This document shows, in pieces, positions 37,231-45,628 of a stretch of 64,000 nt of DNA. Origin of the DNA: Jejubacter calystegiae (GTDB lineage Bacteria > Pseudomonadota > Gammaproteobacteria > Enterobacterales > Enterobacteriaceae); assembly GCF_005671395.1 (NCBI RefSeq), contig NZ_CP040428.1, positions 4,970,185-5,034,184 on the forward strand, in the 5' to 3' direction. The notes beneath the pieces were generated by a model that worked only from the letters and a program-made list of their open reading frames with translations, ran no database searches and had not been told where the DNA came from. Every line of letters starts with the position of its first letter. The first letter of the stretch is position 1. Made by a program: the position numbers and the translations under genes.

Positions 37231-37971
37231 CTGATTCTGCGGCTTCCCTTTATTCCCCTCTTCCATCGAAGAGAGAATCCCGCGCAGGATGTTCAATTCC
37301 TGGCTTTCCGGACGGGCACGGGTGAACAGACGGCGCAGCTTGTTCATCACCTGCCCCGGATGGTTGGCGCGAATAAAACCAGTTCCCAGCAGCACCTGCT
37401 CCAGGTGGCCATAAAAGCGTTCCAGATCGTCAACCAGCGGATAAGGTGTTTCATCACCCGGTTCCGGTGCCGTCTGCTCAGCAGCAGCAAGCGCCGCCAT
37501 ACGGACTTCGTAAGAGATAACCTGTACCGCCATGGCCAGGTTAAGGGAGCTGTATTCCGGATTAGCGGGGATCGCCACGTGGTAGTGGCACTTCTGCAGT
37601 TCATCGTTGGTCAGGCCAACGCGTTCACGGCCAAAAACCAGCGCCACCGGCGCGTGCTGCGCCTCTTCAACGCTTTTTACGCCGCATTCGCGGGGGTCGA
37701 GCATCGGCCAGGGGAGCGTTCGGGAACGGGCGCTGGTGCCCACGACCAGGCTACAGCCGCTCAGAGCTTCGTCCAGGCTATCAACGATGCGCGCATCGCC
37801 AATCACATCGCTGGCGCCAGCCGCCAGCGCAATCGCCTGGGAATCCGGCTTCACCAGCGGATTCACCAGCCAGAGATTGGTCAGGCCCATGGTCTTCATA
37901 GCACGGGCGACCGAGCCCATATTGCCGGTGTGAGAGGTCTCCACCAGTACGATTCGAATATTCTGCAGCAT
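37225..37971 (-). CDS. trmJ: tRNA (Cm32/Um32) 2'-O-methyltransferase TrmJ
   Basis: SPOUT-class enzyme that methylates the ribose at position 32 in several tRNAs. 248 residues (E. coli 246). N-terminal [24 protein letters not shown]-binding knot [15 protein letters not shown] and [19 protein letters not shown]. The C-terminal tail is charged. Divergent from suhB, upstream of iscR. Confidence 0.97.
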   Translation of the reverse strand: MLQNIRIVLVETSHTGNMGSVARAMKTMGLTNLWLVNPLVKPDSQAIALAAGASDVIGDARIVDSLDEALSGCSLVVGTSARSRTLPWPMLDPRECGVKSVEEAQHAPVALVFGRERVGLTNDELQKCHYHVAIPANPEYSSLNLAMAVQVISYEVRMAALAAAEQTAPEPGDETPYPLVDDLERFYGHLEQVLLGTGFIRANHPGQVMNKLRRLFTRARPESQELNILRGILSSMEEGNKGKPQNQK

Positions 37972-38021
37972 ATGCCTTTGGACTAATAATCAGGTTTTAC
38001 AGGCGATCCTACCATAAAGCG

Positions 38022-38050
38022 AAGACACATTCCGAACCCTCTGCTATACT
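38022..38050 (+). promoter_or_regulatory. suhB promoter
   Basis: AAGACA (38022-38027), a 17-bp spacer and TATACT (38045-38050), followed by the GC-rich CCGCCCG; 43 bp upstream of the ATG. Confidence 0.6.
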
Positions 38051-38093
38051 CCGCCCGTTTTTCCCGTTCTTTAACATCCAGTGAGAGTAACTC

Positions 38094-38897
38094 ATGCATC
38101 CGATGCTCAACATCGCCGTGCGCGCGGCGCGCAAGGCCGGTAATTTTATTGCTAAAAGCTATGAAACCCCGGACGCGGTGGAAGCCAGCCAGAAAGGCAG
38201 CAACGATTTTGTCACCAACGTCGACAAAGAAGCCGAACGCATTATCATCGAGACTATCCGTAAGTCTTATCCGCAGCATTCCATCATTTCTGAAGAAGCC
38301 GGCGAACTGGCGGGCAGCGACCAGGATGTACAGTGGGTTATCGATCCTCTGGATGGCACCACCAACTTTATCAAACGTCTGCCGCATTTTTCGGTCTCTA
38401 TCGCCGTGCGCGTTAAGGGCCGTACCGAAGTGGCCGTGGTTTACGATCCGATGCGTAACGAACTGTTTAGCGCCGTCCGCGGTCAGGGCGCCCAGCTAAA
38501 CGGCTATCGCCTGCGCGGCAGCAGCGCCCGCGATCTGGACGGCACCATTCTCGCCACCGGTTTCCCGTTCAAAGCCAAGCAGCACTCCACTGCCTACATC
38601 AAGATGGTTTCCAGCCTGTTTACCCAGTGCGCCGACTTCCGTCGCACCGGCTCCGCCGCGCTGGATCTGGGCTATGTTGCCGCCGGTCGCGTGGACGGTT
38701 TCTTCGAAATTGGCCTGAAGCCCTGGGACTTCGCCGCCGGTGAACTGCTGGTGCGTGAAGCAGGCGGTCTGGTATGCGACTTTGTCGGCGGTCATAACTA
38801 CCTGACCAGCGGCAATATCGTGGCCGGTAACCCGCGAGTGGTGAAATCCCTGCTCGCCTGCGTGCGCGACGATCTGAGCGAAGCGCTTAAGCGCTGA
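38094..38897 (+). CDS. suhB: Inositol-1-monophosphatase / Nus factor SuhB
   Basis: 267 residues as in E. coli. Mg2+ phosphatase motifs ISEEAGE, DPLDGTTNF and PWDFAAGELLVREAGG are intact. In E. coli SuhB also joins the rRNA antitermination complex, its main physiological role. The window thus holds two members of this family; this is the housekeeping one. Confidence 0.97.
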   Translation: MHPMLNIAVRAARKAGNFIAKSYETPDAVEASQKGSNDFVTNVDKEAERIIIETIRKSYPQHSIISEEAGELAGSDQDVQWVIDPLDGTTNFIKRLPHFSVSIAVRVKGRTEVAVVYDPMRNELFSAVRGQGAQLNGYRLRGSSARDLDGTILATGFPFKAKQHSTAYIKMVSSLFTQCADFRRTGSAALDLGYVAAGRVDGFFEIGLKPWDFAAGELLVREAGGLVCDFVGGHNYLTSGNIVAGNPRVVKSLLACVRDDLSEALKR

Positions 38898-38917
38898 TGC
38901 CCACACTCCGCCCCTGG

Positions 38918-39904
38918 TCAGAAGGGGCGGAGCCCCCGCCCGACCGGCTGAGCCGCCGCCAGCCACATCATAATTCCCGCCGCCACCAGTATCACACCAC
39001 CAGCCAGCGCCAGAGTGACACCGACCACCCGTTGCCATAGCGCCGGGGTTTGACTCACGCTCATGCGTTGAGCCAGTTGCCGACAGCTATGCACCAGCAG
39101 CGCCAGCCCGGAAATGGTCAGCGAAGTCCCGGCTGACATCGCCATCACCGCCGCCACACCCCACCAGAAAACATCAATCACTTTACTGAATAACAGCACC
39201 ACGATCGCGCCGGAACAGGGCCGCATTCCCATCGACAGCACCAGCAAAATCCGCTCGCGCAGACTCCCCCCCTCTTCCATCTGCTGCGACGAGGGCAGAT
39301 GCTGATGACCACAGCCGCAGGTAGCGCTGTGTTGATGATGCGGTGTCATCCGCAGGAAAACCGGGCGCCGCAGCAGACCGCGCAGTCGCCTGAGCGCCCG
39401 CCAGCACAGCATTACGCCAAGCAGCGCCACCAGCAGGTAGCTCCCTTTTTCCAGCCAGAAAGCGCTGAGATGCAGTGTGCGCACCGGCAGCGCCAGCAGC
39501 CACAGCACCAGACTGACCAGCGCGATAGCCACCAGCCCCTGGAGTAGCGACGATGCCAGCGTCACGCCCAGGCTGGCGTGCAGCCGCGAGGGATGAGTGG
39601 CAAGCCAGGTGGTCATCACCACCTTGCCGTGCCCCGGCCCCAGCGCGTGCAGCACGCCATAAGCAAAGCTGAATAGCAGCAGCGCGCTGCCAGCTCGCAC
39701 CGGGTTTTCGGCCACCGCCTGTAACAGCGCACTAAGCTTGCCATTAACCTCACGCTGCCAAAGCGTGCTCTTTAGCATCAACTGCGGCCAGTTCAGCCAC
39801 AGCGCCACGCCAGCACCGACAATTGCCAGTATCAGCAGCGCCAGCGGCCAAAACGCCAGCCAGCGGCGACCAGGGGGTGAGGAAAGGTTATTGATTACTG
39901 ACAT
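38918..39904 (-). CDS. NicO-family nickel/cobalt transporter
   Basis: 328 residues, about six to seven transmembrane segments. The NicO signature is seen in GVLHALGPGHGKVV, and a second conserved block is MGMRPCSGAIVVLL. A histidine- and cysteine-rich cytoplasmic loop (TPHHQHSATCGCGHQH, about 195-210) probably binds metal. Related proteins export or import Ni2+/Co2+ (RcnA group); direction is not decided by sequence. It overlaps the upstream DUF1007 gene by 10 bp, so the two form one operon. Absent between suhB and csiE in E. coli K-12. Confidence 0.85.
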   Translation of the reverse strand: MSVINNLSSPPGRRWLAFWPLALLILAIVGAGVALWLNWPQLMLKSTLWQREVNGKLSALLQAVAENPVRAGSALLLFSFAYGVLHALGPGHGKVVMTTWLATHPSRLHASLGVTLASSLLQGLVAIALVSLVLWLLALPVRTLHLSAFWLEKGSYLLVALLGVMLCWRALRRLRGLLRRPVFLRMTPHHQHSATCGCGHQHLPSSQQMEEGGSLRERILLVLSMGMRPCSGAIVVLLFSKVIDVFWWGVAAVMAMSAGTSLTISGLALLVHSCRQLAQRMSVSQTPALWQRVVGVTLALAGGVILVAAGIMMWLAAAQPVGRGLRPF

Positions 39905-40542
39905 GTCAGCGTCACCTGCTGCGCGAAGTGTTTACCCAGTTCCATCTCCTGCGGCGGCGCATCTTCTTTATCCAGCGACAGGGCCCAGGCCTGCAGTTTT
40001 GCGTCGGGCTCCGGGGTGTTCAGGTTGAGCTTACAGCGCTGGCGCAGCGCTTCTGGCAGCGTCAGCGAATTCGCATTGTCGTAGCGCATATCCACATAGT
40101 AAGTGGGATCAAAGGTGGTAAAGCGATAGCGTTGCCCTGCCAGCGGCTGGGGATGCGCCAGCGGCAGCGTAAAGAAGAGCACCGCCTTGTTCCCCTCGCG
40201 TGCCAGCCGGTAATCGCGTGGCAGATTGCTGAAAGTCACCTTCCGATCGCCATGCCAGAATTCCGTGAAGTAGTGCTGCCCCAGTACATTCGCCATCACC
40301 TCGGCCGCCAGCTTTTTCCAGACCGGTGAATCCGGCGCGGCGCCGCCAGCGTCATACAGCAGATCGGCCGAGGTCATTTCATCCATAGTCCAGCGCATCG
40401 CCAGCCCGGCGAGTGCATCATTCTCCACCACCATCTGGCTCTCAAGAGTGATAAAGCTGTGCGGATGCCCAAAGGCACCGGCAGAGAGGGCCAGCAAAGT
40501 CAGCGCCAGCGCGCTGCAACGTCCTGATTTAGTGATATCCAT
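39895..40542 (-). CDS. DUF1007 family periplasmic protein
   Basis: 215 residues with a signal peptide (cleavage near SAGAFG) followed at once by HPHSFITLESQ, the characteristic start of mature DUF1007 proteins, probably a metal ligand. The rest includes TFDPTYYVDMRYD and two or three cysteines. DUF1007 genes are regularly coupled to NicO transporters and are thought to hand over or sense metal in the periplasm. Two ATGs are adjacent; I chose the second because GAGGA directly abuts the first. Confidence 0.83.
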   Translation of the reverse strand: MDITKSGRCSALALTLLALSAGAFGHPHSFITLESQMVVENDALAGLAMRWTMDEMTSADLLYDAGGAAPDSPVWKKLAAEVMANVLGQHYFTEFWHGDRKVTFSNLPRDYRLAREGNKAVLFFTLPLAHPQPLAGQRYRFTTFDPTYYVDMRYDNANSLTLPEALRQRCKLNLNTPEPDAKLQAWALSLDKEDAPPQEMELGKHFAQQVTLTCQ

Positions 40543-40666
40543 CATTCCTCAGCGAAAAATACTGTGAGCCAGGCGAAACAACCTTCTGAAAAATGCTCAG
40601 CAGAAAAAACGGAGCATAAAACTTCGACTATCCTTGGATCTGAACACGACTAACGGGAAAAATCGG

Positions 40667-41947
40667 ATGATGACACTGCTTCAGCCGCCACCATCTGTGC
40701 TTTCCGATCCGCAACGCCGCTGCCACCTGCTTTTAACGCTCTGTCTTCCGGGACAGACGGTGACCCCCCAGGTCATCGCACGCCTTAATGGGGTGGATGA
40801 AGCCGTCGTTCACCAGGATATCGCCGATGCCCGCCATGAAATTCGGGAGAATTATCGGCTTAATATCCTGACTCAACCCGACGGCAGCTACCGGATTGAA
40901 GGCACCGCACTGGATCGTCGCCTCTGCCTGCTTCACTGGCTACGTCGGGGCCTGCGTCTGTGTCCGGATTTCGTCCGGCATCAGTTTGCCCCCGCTCTGA
41001 AACAGGAGCTGCGTCAGCAGGGGATTTCACGCGCGCTCTATGACGATACCAACCTTCAGGCCCTGGTCAACCTCTGTTCGCGCCGTCTGCAGCGGCAGTT
41101 CACACCTGGCGACAACCAGTTCCTGAACCTCTACCTGCAGTTCTGCCTGACTCAGCATCAGCAGGGCCATATTCCCCAGTTTAGCGACAGCCAGCGGCGC
41201 TGGGCCCAGACCCGTGCTGAAGCGCTGGCGGCCAAAGAGATTGTGCGCCACTGGGATCGTCGCACACCGCATCCCCCCCATGAGAACGAGCGTCTGTTCC
41301 TGGCGGTGCTGTTTATGCTGCTTCGCACCCCGGATCCGCGTAACGACAGCCAGCGTCAGGACCGGCGCCTGAAGCGCGCCATCGCCGATCTGATCGCCCA
41401 CTTTCGCGAACTTTCCGGTCGTGACTTCAGCGATGAGAAGGGGCTCAGCAGGCAACTCTATATTCACCTGGCCCAGGCGCTGGACCGCTCGCTGTTCGAT
41501 ATTATGGTCGCCAGCCCGGTGACCCGGGATGTGGCCACCCTCTATCCAAAGCTGATGCGCACCACCCGTGAAGCGCTAATCCCGTTCGAAAATCGCTACG
41601 GCGTGCGTTTCTCCGATGATGAAGCGGGCCTGGTGGCGGTGATTTTCGGCGCCTGGCTGATGCAGGCCCAGGATCTTCATGAACGCCAGGTGCTGATCGT
41701 CACAGGCGCCAATCCAGCGCTGGAAGCGGAGATCGAACAGCAGCTACGTGAACTAACGCTGCTGCCCATCGCCATTCGCCATCAGTCGCTGACGGACTTT
41801 CAGGCATCGGGTTCGCCCAAAGGGGTGGCGGTGATTGTCACCCCCTATGCCACGCCCCTGCCGCTGGTTTCGCCACCGCTGATCCACAGCGAAGGGCCGC
41901 TGGGAGAACGCCAGCAGCGACACATCCGGGAAATTCTGGAAGGTTAA
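40667..41947 (+). CDS. csiE: Stationary-phase-inducible protein CsiE
   Basis: 426 residues, same as E. coli CsiE, starting MMTLLQPPPSVLSDPQRRCH. It resembles transcriptional antiterminators: an N-terminal winged-helix-like part and two PRD-like domains (around NLYLQFCLTQHQQ and DEAGLVAVIFGAWL). E. coli csiE depends on sigma S and cAMP-CRP. The function is unknown. It overlaps hcaT by 4 bp, tail to tail. Confidence 0.93.
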   Translation: MMTLLQPPPSVLSDPQRRCHLLLTLCLPGQTVTPQVIARLNGVDEAVVHQDIADARHEIRENYRLNILTQPDGSYRIEGTALDRRLCLLHWLRRGLRLCPDFVRHQFAPALKQELRQQGISRALYDDTNLQALVNLCSRRLQRQFTPGDNQFLNLYLQFCLTQHQQGHIPQFSDSQRRWAQTRAEALAAKEIVRHWDRRTPHPPHENERLFLAVLFMLLRTPDPRNDSQRQDRRLKRAIADLIAHFRELSGRDFSDEKGLSRQLYIHLAQALDRSLFDIMVASPVTRDVATLYPKLMRTTREALIPFENRYGVRFSDDEAGLVAVIFGAWLMQAQDLHERQVLIVTGANPALEAEIEQQLRELTLLPIAIRHQSLTDFQASGSPKGVAVIVTPYATPLPLVSPPLIHSEGPLGERQQRHIREILEG

Positions 41948-43083
41948 TCTCTTGCCGCCACGGAAGGCCGCAGCACCAGAGCCGGTAGCACCACCAGCGC
42001 CATCACCCAGAATAGCCCGGCCCCCAGATGCTGATAGAGGAAGCCGGAGATCATGGTCATCAGCGCGATACTGCCCCCCAACGCCACCGCCGAATAGAGC
42101 GCCTGCAGGCGAATCGCCTGAGCGCCACGGTGTGCCGAGATATAGCGAATCGCCGCCAGATGGCAAACCGTAAAGGTGCCGCAGTGCAAAATCTGCATCA
42201 CAATCAGCCACGGCAGTTCGGTGGTCCAGCCCATCAGCCCCCAGCGCACCACGCCAGACAGCGCGGAAAGCAGCAGAAGATCCCGGGGGCTCCAGCGCCG
42301 GAACAGTCGGTTGCTAAAAGCAAAAATCAGGATTTCCGCCACCACGCCCAGCGACCAGAGGTAGCCCACCACGCTCGGCGAATAGCCCACACTTTGCCAG
42401 TACAGCGCACTAAAGCCGTAGTAAGCGGCGTGAGCCCCCTGTAGCAGAGTCACGCAGCCCAGGAAACGCCAGTTTTCCTGCAACAGCTGTCGCCAGGCCT
42501 GCCAGCCGACATGATCTGCGCCGCGGGCGTCCCCTTGTGGGGCCACCGAAGGCCGCAGCAGCATTCCGCTTAGCATGGCGATGATCCCCAGCGTCAGCAC
42601 CATCAGGATGGCCTGATGACCGTAAAGGCTGACCAGCTTACCGGTCAGGGCTGAACCAATGACAAAGGCCAGCGATCCCCATAGCCGGACCCGGCCGTAA
42701 TCCATGGTTATCTGGCGCTGCCAGGTATTGGCAAGTGCATCGGTCAGCGGCACCAGGGGAGAGAAGAAGAAGTTGAAACCGACTATCACCAATAGCAGCC
42801 AGAGCGCGGTATTACCCAACCAGAAGCCAATAGCGAAGATCAGCGCTACCAGCGCCAGCAGGCGTAGCGCCTGCACCAGACGTCCCGGATCCCGCACCCT
42901 CGGCGCCAGCAGCAGGCTTCCCAGGAAACGCGCCACCAGCCCGGCGCCAAGCAACAGGCCAATGGTTTCCGGCGTCAGGCCGGTTCCTTTGAGCCAGACG
43001 CTCCAGAATGGCAGAAAAACGCCGTAGCTAAAAAAGTAGGTAAAGTAGCTGAGCGCCAGCCAGCGCGTTGATTGCACGACCAT
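41944..43083 (-). CDS. hcaT: MFS transporter HcaT (putative 3-phenylpropionate permease)
   Basis: 379 residues as in E. coli, 12 predicted helices. N-terminus STRWLALSYFTYFFSYGVFLP, then ITMDYGRVRLWGSLAFVIGS, characteristic of the HcaT/LacY-like nucleoside-H+ symporter group. In E. coli it precedes hcaR and the hcaEFCBD dioxygenase genes; none of those is present here, so its substrate in this strain is uncertain. Confidence 0.9.
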   Translation of the reverse strand: MVVQSTRWLALSYFTYFFSYGVFLPFWSVWLKGTGLTPETIGLLLGAGLVARFLGSLLLAPRVRDPGRLVQALRLLALVALIFAIGFWLGNTALWLLLVIVGFNFFFSPLVPLTDALANTWQRQITMDYGRVRLWGSLAFVIGSALTGKLVSLYGHQAILMVLTLGIIAMLSGMLLRPSVAPQGDARGADHVGWQAWRQLLQENWRFLGCVTLLQGAHAAYYGFSALYWQSVGYSPSVVGYLWSLGVVAEILIFAFSNRLFRRWSPRDLLLLSALSGVVRWGLMGWTTELPWLIVMQILHCGTFTVCHLAAIRYISAHRGAQAIRLQALYSAVALGGSIALMTMISGFLYQHLGAGLFWVMALVVLPALVLRPSVAARD

Positions 43084-43095
43084 TATTCCCTCCCC

Positions 43096-43127
43096 TGCGG
43101 AGCCGATACTCTGTCAGAGGCTCCGCA
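43096..43127 (-). terminator. Hairpin between the ynfC-like gene and hcaT
   Basis: TGCGGAGCC / GGCTCCGCA, a perfect 9-bp stem with a 14-nt loop, 18 nt after the stop of the ynfC-like gene. No T-run. Confidence 0.5.
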
Positions 43128-43144
43128 TTCAGGCAAGCAGGAAG

Positions 43145-43876
43145 TCAGTAATAGGTCGTGCGATAGCGGATCCGCTGCTGTTCTTTCTTTTCACCGCCGT
43201 CGGTCAGGGTATTGACGGCGTAGTCGCAGACCAGAGGGTTGGCCATTTTGTCGTAGCGGCACTTCTTCAGCGCCTGGTAGAACGGCATACCGTTACTCAG
43301 CCCCTGGGTAATAAAATCCCAGGGTTCGTCCAGCTTGCGCTTTGGCTCGGTAATCAGCAGCACATCGTTCTGTTCGCTATAAAACACAATGCTTTTGGGC
43401 ATGCCTTCGCGGGTATAGAAGTACTCGCGATAGACCCAGGCGTCTTTTGCATCCTTAACTTTCACCAGAAAGCCATTGTCGTAGATATAGAGCTTATGGA
43501 CAGGATCGCTGTTAGTGGTCTCCACAATCTGGCATTTGTCATTGAGCACAATGGTATTGCGCTTATCGCGTACCGACACCAGAGTGTTGCTGTCGCTACC
43601 GCGCACCAGCTTCATATACTCGCCGCTGGTTCTGTCCGCCCGTTCATACTCTTTAAGGCAACCGCTGGGATCAAACTGCCCTTTCGCCACCATCAGCGGT
43701 TTGTCGCTGTCGCCATACAGCGCCTGCTCAAAACTTTTTACGTGGCCGCGCAGCGCATCGAACTCCAGTTCGTTGGACAAGCTTGCCATCGCCGGACGGA
43801 AAGGCTGTACCTGCGACTCTCCCCGCGCGCTCCAGGTAATCAGGATGATAGCAAGACACAATAAACTCTTTTTCAT
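43145..43876 (-). CDS. YnfC-like (UPF0257) secreted protein without lipobox
   Basis: 243 residues from MKKSLLCLAIILITW; GGAG precedes ATG. After the signal peptide, FRPAMASLSNELEFDALRGH followed by VKSFEQAL follows the E. coli YnfC pattern FTPEMASFSNEFDFDPLRG. Later blocks (NDKCQIVET, YDNGFLVK, CRYDKMANPLVCDY) also fit. YnfC is a lipoprotein of unknown function. Here the lipobox cysteine is replaced (ITWSARGES), so the protein should be soluble in the periplasm or remain signal-anchored. An upstream in-frame extension of 38 codons lacks a ribosome-binding site. Confidence 0.75.
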   Translation of the reverse strand: MKKSLLCLAIILITWSARGESQVQPFRPAMASLSNELEFDALRGHVKSFEQALYGDSDKPLMVAKGQFDPSGCLKEYERADRTSGEYMKLVRGSDSNTLVSVRDKRNTIVLNDKCQIVETTNSDPVHKLYIYDNGFLVKVKDAKDAWVYREYFYTREGMPKSIVFYSEQNDVLLITEPKRKLDEPWDFITQGLSNGMPFYQALKKCRYDKMANPLVCDYAVNTLTDGGEKKEQQRIRYRTTYY

Positions 43877-44135
43877 AAGGCTCCGGTTTCCTGCCCGGTG
43901 TGAGGAGGCAATGTCAGGCACGGAATACGTTAAAGGATAGAAGAATTCTCTGTGCTGGCACCCCAGCCGGCTAAGGCAAAAGCGCCTCATCCCATATCTT
44001 TCACTAACTGACCGCCACTGTTCCTGCTTTTACGCTGAATTTTCATTGCCAGCTAATGATTTAAAAATTTAACTCGATTTACATTAACTTAACATTGACG
44101 GGCAAACACAATAATTATCAGAGGATAACAGTAAC

Positions 44136-45545
44136 ATGCAATCCCGCACTTTACCCTTAGATGCGCCAGAGCCCGATGCCGCTCCCGGGCGCGATATCGC
44201 CGGGCGCATCAACGCTCTGCCCTCCTCCCGCGGCCTGTGGAGCTTTATCGTGCTGCTGTCGCTGGGCGGCTTCTTCGAACTCTACGACCTGTTCCAGACC
44301 GCCTGGATCAGCACCGGTCTGGTGGCCGATGGCATCTTTCATACCGGCAGCGACGGCCTGTTTGGCGTGGCCGATCAGGCCGCATTCGCCTCGGTAACCT
44401 TTCTGGGGTTGTTCATCGGCGCCAGCCTGCTGGCTCCCCAGGCCGACCGTTTCGGCCGCCGCCTGACCTTTATGTTCGCCCTGGCCTGGTATGGCCTGTT
44501 TTCCCTGCTGATGGCCTGCCAGACCACGGCGGAAGGGGTGATTCTGTGCCGCTTTATGGTCGGCATTGGCCTGGGGATTGAGCTGGTCACCATCGATACC
44601 TATCTGACCGAGTGGGTGCCAGCGTCGCTGCGCAACAAAGCCTTCTCCTTCGCGTTCTTTATCCAGTTTCTGTCGGTGCCCACGGTAGCTCTGCTCTCCT
44701 GGTGGCTGGTGCCCCATAACTACTTTGGCGTCAGCGGCTGGCGACTGGTGGTGATCATCGGCGCCGTCTGTTCGCTGGTTATCTGGCTGGTGCGTAAAAA
44801 TCTGCCGGAATCGGCACGCTGGCTGGCGCGTCATGGTCGCAGTGATGAGGCGCACCGGGTCATGTGCGATATGGAACGGCGCTGCGGCCTTCAGCCCGCC
44901 GCCCGCTTCAATGCCGGTGACATGTCGTCCAATACCACCGGTCGCGGCAGCTTCCGGGAATTGTGGTCGCCGGAATATCGCAGCCGCACCCTGATGCTGT
45001 GTGTGATGAACTTCTTCCAGGCCATCGGCTTCTTCGGCTTCGGCAACTGGTTACCGGCTCTGCTTTCCGGCCAGGGGGCCAGCATTACCCACAGCCTGCT
45101 CTATGCTTTCTTTATCACCCTGGCCTATCCGGTGGGCTGCCTGATCTGTAGCCGCTATGCTCACCGCATGGAAAACAAGTGGCAGATAGTCTTCTCTTCC
45201 CTGACCACGGTGGTGTTCGGCACCCTGTTCGCACTCCAGAACCAGCCTCTGCTGCTGATCCTGTGCGGCTTTATGATCACCTGGTCCAACGCCTGGCTGA
45301 CCATTAGCTATCATGCCTATCAGGCCGAGGTCTTTCCGACCCATATTCGGGCCAGAGGCGTTGGCTTCTGCTACTCTTTCAGTCGGTTATCCACCGCGTT
45401 CACCAGCATTTTGATCGGTCTGATTCTGCAATACAGCGGCACCAGCGGGGTGATTATCTTTATCGTGGTCAGCATGATGATGGTGATGCTGTCGGTGGGA
45501 CTGTTCGGGCCGAAGACCCGGGGCCTGAATCTGGAAGCCATCTGA
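44136..45545 (+). CDS. MFS transporter, sugar porter/metabolite symporter type
   Basis: 469 residues with about 12 helices. Family signatures are the loop 2-3 motif LAPQADRFGRRLTFM, the helix-4 block GIGLGIELVTIDTYLTEW, PESARWLARHGR after helix 6, and EVFPTHIRARGVGFCYSFSR in the second half. These fit the sugar-porter/aromatic-acid-symporter branch (YgcS, YaaU type). The substrate is unknown. It stands alone, 83 bp upstream of the trkH-like gene. Confidence 0.82.
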   Translation: MQSRTLPLDAPEPDAAPGRDIAGRINALPSSRGLWSFIVLLSLGGFFELYDLFQTAWISTGLVADGIFHTGSDGLFGVADQAAFASVTFLGLFIGASLLAPQADRFGRRLTFMFALAWYGLFSLLMACQTTAEGVILCRFMVGIGLGIELVTIDTYLTEWVPASLRNKAFSFAFFIQFLSVPTVALLSWWLVPHNYFGVSGWRLVVIIGAVCSLVIWLVRKNLPESARWLARHGRSDEAHRVMCDMERRCGLQPAARFNAGDMSSNTTGRGSFRELWSPEYRSRTLMLCVMNFFQAIGFFGFGNWLPALLSGQGASITHSLLYAFFITLAYPVGCLICSRYAHRMENKWQIVFSSLTTVVFGTLFALQNQPLLLILCGFMITWSNAWLTISYHAYQAEVFPTHIRARGVGFCYSFSRLSTAFTSILIGLILQYSGTSGVIIFIVVSMMMVMLSVGLFGPKTRGLNLEAI

Positions 45546-45628
45546 CGACGTGTTTTCAGAATATGGCGTACCGCTTGTGATATCTTTAGCCGCGTTTACG
45601 TGAACGACCTCCTCCGAACGGGGGAGTC

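Noticed and set aside
38094-38897. suhB considered as part of the inositol phosphate locus
   Set aside because: It is the conserved housekeeping copy in its standard place between trmJ and csiE, 25 kb from the phytase.
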